From: Dasyornis broadbenti
Taxonomy: Eukaryota; Chordata; Aves; Passeriformes; Dasyornithidae
DNA length: 64,000 bases
Assembly (NCBI GenBank): GCA_013397935.1
Contig: VZRN01003162.1
Location: 1,259,260-1,323,259 of the forward strand
Direction of reading: 5' to 3'
Each line of letters opens with the position of its first letter. The stretch's first letter is position 1. Below are positions 27,001 through 39,000 of the stretch, one piece after another. A program made the translations under genes and the position numbers. The notes under the pieces are model-generated. The model was not told where the DNA came from. It saw only the letters and a list, made by a program, of their open reading frames with translations, and did not search any database.

Positions 27001-30000
27001 AAGAAATATGAAATAAAATTTAAAATAACCCCAAAACCAAAAACACCACTGAGCAGTCTAATCTCACAAATGAAGACATCTACAGCACTTGATTTCTTCT
27101 GTATTCAGAAGGAAAATAAATTAAGAAGATATGCAAATGAAGTGTCAACAGATAACTTAAAACTTTCCTATGGATTTTGAGGCTACCATTTCCATTATGA
27201 ATAATAAATTAAGCCTGGTGCATATCCCTAGCATAAGGGCCATTACTCACAGTGTTTATAAGCACAATCAGAATTTTTCAACAGCAAAACAAGCTCAATA
27301 ATTGCAGGAGAACACAGTGCTAGAAAAGCTTCTGTTACACAACGACCAAATTTTTGCTTTTTAAACTGAGTAGCAATGTATTAACCTTACCTGGAACCCA
27401 ATTTAAGTACCGAAAAGGGGCACCACCAACCCATTGCCATCCACTGTTGAAATTCAAACTATTAAGACCAAACCAGAGAGCTGAACTCAGCATCCGAGTC
27501 AGACCTAGGTAACAGAGACAGACAGAGAGATTGGAAGTCCACAGCAAGCACAACCTCCTCAAAACTCGAGAGCTGAATTCTAACGAAGACATGTCCTTCC
27601 CTTTTTTCCCAGTACAAGTTTAAGGTGGCTATGCTAAACCTGCAAAACAGCTCATCTTACATTGGTCTGTTTAGTTTTAGAGTTTTGACATTTTTAGGTT
27701 TGAAGAATTTTATTGCAACAGAAAACGAAATGACTGCTACCATTGATCACAAACATGAAACTTTTTTTTCAGAACTATAAAATATTAAATGCATAAAGTT
27801 GCAGAAAAGGTCACAAAACCAAAAATCAGTTTTCTAAAATGAAAGATAGTTTCCCAGTGTGTATTTTCTCTTCCATAAAATCAACAAGTGTGAATTGCCC
27901 AGAGTAAAAAACCTGTTCTCATTTATCAAAGTACATTAAGATGCAATCATCACAAACATCATCTATTTAACAGCATATCTTGTGCATTTTTCAGACTGAT
28001 CTGATTTCAGTTCTTTAGCCAATGATAAGTCAGGCTTCAAAAAAAAAAAAAAAAAAACCAGTACAAATTTATTCCTCTAGCTCTGAAAAACAAATAGAAA
28101 TAAGGTGCAGTATGGCGCTGCTGAATTCTCTATTATTCATAGTCATTATTAATCAATTTTCTATCTCGGCCCTTAGTATAAGACTTGGATGCCCAGCTGG
28201 ATGAATGCTGATTTTTTTTAATTTAAGCGTATTTCTGCATAGTTCACAGAAAATCATTGTGCAATATGTATCATTTGTTTCTGCTTCTGCTGATGGTATC
28301 ATGCCAGGATCTTACAATTTGTGCTTGTCTCTGACACCATAATTATGGGCAGCACTTGAAGCATGCCAAAGTTACAATGAGAGATAGTTAACCACAAGGA
28401 CTGGAATCTCATACCTGGTTTGGCACGAGCACATTAACAAGTTTTATTGCTTCCTCTGGATAAGCAAGTTGTGGTTAAGAGAACTGAGAACTGAGGATGA
28501 CAGTAAATCCTGCTCCTGCCAGGGTAGTCATATAATGAAAAACTGATCTTCACATACATTTAGCAGCCCTGTCTATTATTTTGAAATTAAAACACATCAA
28601 CTATTAATTAACTTCTATGTCAGTGCCAGCTTGATCCTTTGAGCACTAATTTCAACAATAATTTCCTCACAGTCATTTAAAAAAGACAATGTTTTGACCA
28701 AATCCTTAAATTAAAACCAAAAGTTTAGACAGAAAAAAATGTTCATAGCATTAAAAATACATTTCTCGTTCCTCTAAAGTGGAGAAATACGGATTTAATT
28801 GATTGACTGTTAGATGGATAAGGAATTGGCTGGATGCCTGCGTCCAAAGAGTTACAGTCAATAGCTTAGAATCCAAATGGAAACCAGTAACAAGTGGTGT
28901 CCTTTAGGGTCTGTACTGGGACCAATATTATTAATACCTATGGCAGTCACACAGACAGTGGGATCGGGTGCAGGTGGAAGTCTGCAGATGACATGCAGCT
29001 GAGTGCTGCTTTCGACTCATTTGAGGGGAGCAGTGGTAACCAGGGGGCCTCTGACAGGCTTGAGGAATGGGCCCATGGCAACTGCATGACGTTAAACAAG
29101 GCCAAGCACCAGGTCCTGTCCCTGGGTCATGGAAATTCACAATATCCATATGGACCAGGGGATGAATGGATTGAGAGCAGCCCTGCAGAGAAGGACTTGG
29201 GGGTTCTGGTGGATGAGAGGCTGGACATGACCCGGCCATGTGCACTCACAGCCCAGAAAGACAAAAGTGTCCTCGGCTGCAACCAAAGCAGCAAGGGCAG
29301 CAGGGCCAGGGAGGGAATTCTGATCCTCAACCCTGCCCTAGTGAGACCCACTTGGAGTGCTGCATCCAGCTCTGGGATCCCCAGTACAAGAAAGCCATGG
29401 AGCAAGTCCAGAGGAGGAAAGAAATTTCACCAGAGTGGTGGAATATCCCTCCTGTGAAGATTGGCTGAGTGAGCTGGGTTGTTCAGCCCAGAGAAGAAAA
29501 GGCTCTGGGAAGACCTTATCATGGCTTTTCAATAAATAAGAAGGGCTTATAAGAAATTTGGAGAAAGACTTTTACCAGGGCTTGCAGTGAGAGGACAAGG
29601 GGCAACAGTTTAAAAATGGAAGAGGGTAGATTTATACTGGACATAATGAAGACATTTTTTACAAAGAGGATGGCGGTGCCCTGGAACAGGCTGTCCAGAG
29701 AAATTGTTGATTCCCATCATTGGAAGTGTTCAAAGCCAGGTTAGATGAAACTTTGAGCAACCTAGTCTAATCCATGATATCCCATACCATGGCAGAGAGG
29801 TTGGACTGGACAGTCTTTAAATGTTCCTTCCACCCAAACCATTCTCTAATCCTCTGATTTTACAAATTTAGTAGGTAAAACATATAGCTTATGGTATAGA
29901 ATATTTTATTGCTCAACTGATGTAATATACTCAAAATATTTTCTGATCTATTTAATAGATGAATTAGTGACTATTTCATGTGCATACACAAGCTGAGAAG

Positions 30001-33000
30001 GTAATAAAGAGGACTTTCTCAATGTAGAATGTAAATATATTCAAGTACGAATTTAAGAATTTTCTCGTAGAAGTTTGGAAACTCCTTCCAAAAACATTGA
30101 AGGAGATTGAAACTAAAAGAGACTATTCATGAGTCCTTTTGTTTATAAATTCTTTTTCTTTTCATATTTTAGGATAAACAGAAGATGCAATGGCTTTGGT
30201 GAGATACATCAAAACTGCTGACTAATATACACTACCAAAAAAATGCAAAAACAATGCAATCTTGGTATCTACATCCTCAGTTTACAAAGTACTTTGCATT
30301 TTTCTGCATTCCAACATTCATTCTTTATTGCCTGCATTACTTAATTGTTGTAATTTTTATGTTACTGTTAGTTTATGGCAATATTTAATCATGATTTTAA
30401 AAATATTATCTGTCTTAAATTCCCAGCTGAATCATTCAATAGAACTATTTCAATTTACTAATTACCAGAATCATACAAATATAAATCTTCAAGATTGAAC
30501 ATGCCATATTAGCATCACTGTTGTAATAATACACTTTTTAAAAAACAAACCTGATGGATAATATTAACCTACCTGTCAGGTATGTTTGTTCATGTAACTC
30601 TGTGATGCTTAATAACTCTGCTTTCTGTTGTTGACAGCTTTTTCTTGCCTGATGCCATTTCAGAGCTGCCTCAGAGTTTATCTGGTACTGGACATTTGTT
30701 AGAGGATCTGTGTTCCACAAATCGTTAGTAGTAACTGTAGGGAGAAAAAGAAATGCTGTAGCTCATCATGGAGACAGAGCCAGATAAAACACAGAAAAAA
30801 AATCGCATAGCAAAAGACAAAAAACCTAAACACTGTTACAGACAACTGTTTTGAAAGGAATCCTGAGACTCTTCAATGTATTAGTAGATCCAGGGCAGTA
30901 GACAGGGAATGAAAAAAGGTCACCACTTTTTCTGGTACAACAAAGCTGCTGTTTAAGGTAAATGATGAGTGGCCAAAGACATGCCAAAACAGTTGACTTG
31001 CCAATGTGGAGAAAAAGACTAAGAACTTCCAGGCTGATGCTAGCTAAGATGTATATCAAGCTGAACTTTTTTCTCAGATAAGAAACCCCAAATTTTTTTA
31101 TTAATTTGGGCTCCTATGTGAAGTGACTATGGATTTCCTTACTGTGATAGTGGTAGTCAGACCCAACTGCTGAATGCAAGGATGACATCAGCATCCATCT
31201 CACACTTCTCTGCAATTCCTGATTTCTTAAGCATGTGTCTGACATACCATGACTTTCTCCTCTGCCACACAGCCTGACTGAACTCCTTAAATACCTGACC
31301 TTGGCACTTTTAGGCAATGCCAGTGAAAGGATCATCCAAAGAGACCCAACGTTAGAAGCTGCCTGAGAATGTACCACACTCTTTACACTGCTGCAGCCTC
31401 TCCTGGCTCATCAAAATTGTATCTCCACAAACAAGCAACAGAAAACAGTGTGATCTTGATCTGCCAAAAATGGGACCTAATGATGTCCCAGCACTGAGCT
31501 AAATATCACATAAAGGGAATAAAGTTGCGTAATAGAAGAACACAGCAGAAATCACTGCATGTCTGCCAACAATGAGAAAACAACTGAAATTCCTGAAGCC
31601 TTTATCAGCTTCTCAAGTTGCAATGTGTGGAAAAAATTGAGAGAAAGAGGTCTTTTCTGAATTTAGACTGCTCAGAAAACTTCAGTGTGTAAGTAGAGGA
31701 AAACAGTACAATAAACAAAACTAAAGACAAAGCATGATACGTGTTAAATATCAGGAGGTCACTTATCAGTTCCACTTTTTCCTGTATTAAATCTCATATT
31801 AAGTGCTTCTTTCAAACTATATTTATTTTAAAAAACATCAAATATAACCCATTGTAAAAATGACATTTCAGTAAAACTGGAAAATTTAATTTGATTACTA
31901 TTATCCACAAACCAACTTCTGTCCAAAATATTTTATAACTATCAGAATCAAAATTTCTTTGCTACACTATGTTCTAAAAGACCATAAACCCCTGTGCACA
32001 AGAACAATCCTGGAATAAAATTAATAATGCAAAAATAGTAAAATCTACAATTCAGTAAAAAAACCGTGGCTCTGACTTGATAGTAAGGGGTTTATAAATC
32101 TTGTACAATTATTACAGAGAAGTGGTAAACAAGTCTTGGGCATTCATCCAAACTTCCACCTCAGTTCCCCAGTCTCATAATTTATAGCTGACTTCCATAT
32201 GGTGCTCTCCTGCAGAATTTTGGCCTTTCATAAAAATCAAACTAATTTCTAAATCTTGGAAAATTTGCTTTTAAGACATCTGAGTTTTAAGAGGTCAGAT
32301 GTCTTTTCAGAGCAGGATTTTGGAAAACCTATATGCTATTGTTTACAGTTTAGTTCCCCAGAGAAACCAAAAGATTAATCACTTTTCTGGAATAATGTAT
32401 TTTAGCATCTAGGCTAAGTTAATGTTAAATCACACTTGTCCTTAGTACATAAGTAGAAAAATAATAAAAATCTGAACTCTATCCCTAAACAGATTAATTC
32501 AGCATGCATTTATTCTCTGCACTTTTTGTTTCTGTCCTAGTCACCTGTATTTATATACATCACTTTGAAGGCTTTCTGAATCCTTCTCTAAATATACAGC
32601 TCTTCTATCTGTCAAGAAAGAGGCCTCAATGGACTTTTTCCCACTGGAATAGAGCTATAGGTACACATTGAGTCACTCTCCTGATGGTTTTACACTGTGC
32701 AACCTGTCTTCTTCCCCAACACCTTCTTTGAAGTGTTCATACAGGTCAAAAAGACATGGTGTAACCTATAAAGAAGTAGCATTTCCTAGGCTACTAAAAA
32801 TTGTTTACTATAGCAACACTTCTCAGTTCCTTTCCTTGGGCTTTAAGCTCCTAGTGTTACTGTGTCAGCATCTCTTTCTAAATCACCAAATAAAGGGTCA
32901 TAATCACAATTATGTCACCTCCACTGATAAAATTTCTCCACCTCTATAGAATATATTAACTGTTGCAAGTATGGTCTCATGCCCTCTTCATTTTGGAGAA

Positions 33001-36000
33001 CATTTGAGGTGGTTTTGGTCACAATGAAAAGTGACTGGGTCAGCCACAGTCATTTCTTGGAAGGTCCTGGCCCCAGTATGAGCAGATGCAATAGTCTGAA
33101 TCACGTATTTTCATGTTGGCACCCTTGGTCCCCTGGACAGCTTAAGAAACAACAAACACTTTATTCTTAGTGAAAAAACTTTTAACACACACAGACTTAA
33201 ACATTCTACTTTTAAAGGCGTTGTTGAAGTTTATTAACGTATCATTCGCTCATATCTTACTCATTCCTCTTTCGTAGGGATGACTAAAACTTCTGCTACC
33301 ATGGTCTGTCTCTCATTAAAATATATGAACCAAACTTGAATATTTTATAGCCAGTACTGAATAATCAGGAAGGAAACATGCAGGCAATCAGTATAAAGCA
33401 GCTTTTTCCAAAAACAATGACTGCCATCTGAATGGATTTCCTTGAATTATGCCGAAGAATTAAACAAAATTTTAATGATGCCTCCTATTTGTTGTACTCA
33501 AATAATACTAGGCAGGGAGGATTCTTAAGTGAACTTTGCATGTGCTTTATTAATGGGATTGATATTCCCAACATGTTTTTATTATCTTGAAATTGATACT
33601 GGCATAGGAGAAAAAAAAAAGTGTGATTTTCCTTTGTCTGAAATACTGAATGCAACGTTCATGGAAATCAGGCTAGGACGCCAGTATTTTGTCATCAAAC
33701 CAGTTAAGATCAACCCAAATGGTTTCACATCAAAGGAAAGGCATATTTTTCTCCTTAGCTCTGATTGCAGTCAGCTGGAGCTTTACACCAAAACACAATA
33801 ATAAAGAAGGAGGCAGGGAGAAGCATTACTCTTCTCAGCATGACAGAAGAAGCAGCTTACAGACAAAATGTTGAGTACATATTTTACAGAGGTCCAGAGA
33901 AAATTCTTTCAAATTTAAAAGATTTCAAATATATGCAGGCATAAATTACCCCCACTTACTTAAAGTAAGATCAACATTTCTAAATAAAGTTCTCCATATT
34001 CATAACACTGCACTTTAAATTCCCAAGTATACTCACACCAGGGAATTTAAAACACAAATACTTCTAAGTGAGTTAAAAGACAGAACTAAAATATAATACA
34101 TAGGTTTGGGAAGCACTAGGATGTAGTAAAGACTTCATGAAAGCTCCTTCATGTTTAGAAGACAACCCATTCTCCAAAGTAATTCTAATTTTCAATTAAA
34201 CTGTTTTCTAGCTTCCAGCTCCACTGCACAGATTTCTACTTTTTGGCCTTTTGCATATACTACTTATGCTAAAGTAACATCCTTACATCTAATTGACTTC
34301 CTGTTTAAGTAAGTGGTGTACATAGAGATTCCAGCATATGATTAACATACTTTCACCCAAAAATAACTGGGCAATGTTTTTCATGCTGGGTCTATATTTG
34401 GATATTTAGGTAGTTCTTAAAAGGACAGCAGGCTAAACGGAGACAGAAACAGAACCATTTCAAACTGTAAAGCACATGTTATGGACATATTTCCAGGCAG
34501 CTGAATAACAGTACAGCAGAATCAGGAATATAAAAAGCTTACATTTCATTGGGCAAAATCCATACTTCTTGTCAACATCATAGTCCGAAGTGGTTCCACA
34601 CCAGAACCAGCCATCTGATCTTCCAGCATTTGTGCAGTCAGCATACCATTTACCATCAAACTTAAAAGGAAATACACAAGGGGCTCCATTGTCATTTCCT
34701 TTCACTGTGTAGGTATCTGAGGAGGCACAACAATTTTAAAAGGCATAAACATTAATAATTATGGGATATATGTGAGTTCCTCTTCATGATCCTATTACAA
34801 AACGTTATAGCAAGGAAAGCTTGCCAGCTTAGTGCACAACTGTACTGGAAATGGGACATGGATCATTTTACACTAGATCTAAGCAGATACTCATGTTCAC
34901 AAGCAAATTTTTGTTGCTAAGAGAGACAACTGACCACAACCAACTGAGCCAAGATAAGACTTAGCCATGCTAAGTTTCACATGCACAACAATCAAAAGTA
35001 TAAAATCCACGCAGTTCAGCAACTTTTTAAAGTGCAAACAACTGTTCAGTGTTCTGTCAATAACCCAGTGAACTGCTGATCATTTTAGACATGGAAGAGC
35101 AGGTATATGTAAACTTGAAAGATATATATCATGGAAAGATATATATCACTCCAATATATGATGCCCAAATAAAATTTACATTTGCATATAAAGATAATTT
35201 TTGTGTCATCAGAAACCTGACTCAATTAAACTTATCAAAGTAACTAAAGCAGCTTTCTGTGTAATGTACATGCATTGATGGAAGGACATACAGGGGAACA
35301 GCACGTGACAACGACTTCTGGAGAGGTGACATGCCAGAGACCCTGTCTCACAGAGCTGCTAGAAAACAAAGGAGGAAGGAATGGCAGGACCTCATTACAT
35401 CTCCCCCCATCTTCTTTCACATAATTAGCTTTGCTAGGGTTCTTCTATTCTGGCTTCTGGCCAAGGACTGGTACTGTAATCAGCCATGGTATAAACCACA
35501 GAAACTGCATCCATACCTCCCTTCATTACCCTTTCTGTTTATCAAAAAATACTAAATGGGAAGTCAAATTTATTCCCAGATACTTATCATGAATATATAT
35601 AGAGATGTATTATAAATAACTTTTTCAAATTTAACTATTTAAAATATCCTATTTCTTTGTCTAACATTTTAGAACCAGCTCCGAGACTCCCTTCAAACAC
35701 CTAGATGCAATACATCGAAGATACCACGAGTTAGCTAATTTCTTACAGATAGCTAATACTTGCACCCCAAGGAAAAAAAATATCACCAACAGACACTGTA
35801 CACTTATGCTACATCTTTCTGTACACATGTAGTAAATAGTAAAAGCTATCATCAACTGTTGTGTAATAGTTATAACCATGTTTTGAATAACCATAGAATT
35901 TTGTTCTCCTCTTCAAATGAATCACTACCATGCATGGTTAATCATCTACTAGCACTTTGACAAAAAACCAAAACAAACCCCTCAATAAACAAAAAGTGCA

Positions 36001-39000
36001 CACTCATGTATTGTTGACTTCACCTGAAGTCACACTCACTGATCATTAATAAAATTAAGGAAGTTCTCCTACACATATGAATATTTTAATTAGCTGCATG
36101 TAAAAATGAGTTTGAAATACAGAAATGAATTCACAGAACTTTACCTTCATAGCCTCGAGAACACAGATCGTCTGTGGTTCCGTAGACTTTCCACCTACTC
36201 CATAAACCAGATCCCTTGTACAGCATTATATTCCTTTCCTGTTTGTTTCCATAGTTGAAAAACAAGTCTTCCCCTTGGATTGCAAAGAGAGTCTCATTTC
36301 TGCATTCCCATCGCTGAAGTTCACTAGCCTTGTCACACGGATACAGAGTGATTGGAACCCAGTCTTTCTTCGAAGGCACTCCCAAGCACAATTTGAATGC
36401 TATGCTCATAAGCTGGTGATCTGAGACCCACCTGAATTTTTGTGACTCATTTTCTTGAACACAAGGAGCAATAGTCACTGAATTAGAACTTTGAGCCAGC
36501 ACACAGCGCTTGTGATCTTCATTATATATTAAGAAGATGCTAGTATCTGTAAGACAAATAACACCAGAATCATTTGGGTTGAAGTAATCTTACCTACCGT
36601 CTAAATGAAATATCAATCTGGACACTCCTCTTGGTGTTAAAATCTCATCATCTGTTCAGCAAAAGGAGGTGTGGACCTTTGTTGAAGTGGCTGTATGACG
36701 CGACTAGTTCAGATGTGAGGAAGTTTCTATTTTGTGTCAGTGAAAACATTTGTACACAAAAGCATAAGGCAGCAGAGGTGTAGACCTAGTGTCCCCTGCA
36801 GGTTTAAAGCACGGTTTAAACTGAAGAGAGAAAACACACTTATGGTACTAATCCAAGCTGCACCCATGGGAGCTACTAAAACGAGGGAGCACAGACACTG
36901 TAGAGAGCAGATCCTGACACTGAACACTCCAGCAGCACTGGCTCCCAGGCGTGGGGAGATGGCAACTGTCACTAAGCTCTTCAGGCTCCATTTCCTCCCA
37001 GCAGGAAGCTCTGTTCTCAAAAGCCCTGCTAACATCTTCAAAGTATTAACTGCAAGAAAGGATATGTTTTTAAATCTCATCTGTAAGCTACTTGTAGAGA
37101 GTATTTATTTTACATTCCAGTCATCAGTGACTTCTTTCTTGCACCTCTCCATTATGAATGAAATACCAACAGCAGTGGGGTTTGCCTTCACCAGGTATGC
37201 CTCTTCATGATTTATGAAAATAAACAAAGCTCTTCATAGCTTCCCAAGTTATTTCTCCCTCTTAGTAAACAGTGCTTCACAGCATGCATTTTCATATATT
37301 CAAGGCTGATTTCAAAACTATAGCCACTTGAAAAGTTTTTAGCATCTATTACACTTGGATGTGCTATGGAGTGTAACATTCCAAAGCTGGTCTTGCTGAA
37401 AGACTGAAAATTTCTCCTTTCTGATCCACCTGAAATACATTTTAGCACACTAACTTAATCATGCTCCTTCACATAAGGTAACAGGGTGAACAACATCTTA
37501 AAATTATATTTAAACTGGGCTATGAGCTAAGAAGGAGAAATATTAATTTATGTGACTCTGGGGATTGAAGATAATTAAAACACTATTTATTTTAGAGTAT
37601 GATTACCAAACTAAACAAATTCTATAACAGAGAAACACTTAAGGGGAAAACTGGTTAACCATAGAAAGTCTTCCCTTCTCTGCTGAGGCTCCAGCAGGGA
37701 AATGATCATAACTTTTTGCAGAAGACCAACCTGGGAACAAATAACCTCTCTCCCAGAGAAAGAGCTGACCTAGACTTATCTCATCTATAGCTCAGCTTCC
37801 TTCACTTGTCCTTTGACTTCCAACTCACTCGGAAGTAATGTAAAACTGATGAGCACTGGAAGCAGAAATTGTTGTCTTCTGCCAATCTGTTTTACTCACA
37901 GACAATACAAGGAAATGTATAATTATCACTGCTGGTGACAACTTCTTTTTATTCTGCTTCTCTACTAGCATTTAGCACAGTGTTATTGTAAACTGATACA
38001 TGCAGTGTTTGCAACTCTTCTTCTCCTGAAATGGTGTTTAAAGTTTCTGGATAAAAGAGATGTCAGACAATTTCACATGTGTGGAAAACACTACCTGATT
38101 TTTCAAACTGCTAAAATTGTATCTGTGGCCTAAAACAACATTCCTCATTTTCTGGTTCTTGTGGTGTTAAAGAGAAGAGGATATGCACATGAGAAAAGTA
38201 TCCCTAAGTCAAAAGCTTGGGTTGCTGCATCCAAGCATGAAAGGGTGCAGAGATTTGGCTTCAGAAACAATGTCAAAGGGCTGAACAAAGAGGTCTGACC
38301 AGTGGGGATGGAGAGGGGGACAAAACTTTAGCCCTCTACTAGTCTGACAAGCTTCTTTACAAAGCTTCAGAAGTGTCTAAACCCAACACACCTGCTTATA
38401 CAAGGGCCCCATTGCATATTCCCAGTGCAGGGTGTAGTACATATGTAAGCAGCTAAAAGGCCAACACAGCCAAGCAGGCATTGAAAATAAGTTGACAACA
38501 AAAAAGGAGAACAGAACAAGAGGTAGCAGGATGCTGGAGCAACTGTGGCTGAGGCTGTAATTGCAGGATTTCCTTTCTCTCAGTGTTGATCCTCTCTAAT
38601 CCACGGCCATCAAGCAGGCTTGTAACTTAGTCCTGTATTGCTCCAGTTTACAGCTTTATTTCTGTTTGTTCTGCCTTCTTGGTCACTAAAGGGGATTCCC
38701 ATACAACAACATCCATGTGAGTAATTAGTCTGGAAGAAACAAGCCAGGTATTTGTGCAGCACTTCCTCTGCCCTGCCATCTCCTCTCTGTAAACACTTGA
38801 TACCACTTGCCAACACGATGAGCTGTATCTGTAAAATGGGCTGCGCAGAATTACACATATCACCATTAGCTGTGTTTCACTGTTCTGTGGCGACATTTGT
38901 TGTAGAGCTCTGTAACAGGTGCCATTCTTCACTACAGATGAACCGTGGGTGGAACACTTTAAGGTCATTTTAAGTGCGCTCATGAGTACCACAGTGTTAG

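Noticed and set aside
36734..37210. 158-codon plus-strand ORF in MRC1 intron 1
   Set aside because: No similarity that I know, no promoter or splice evidence; intronic and antisense.
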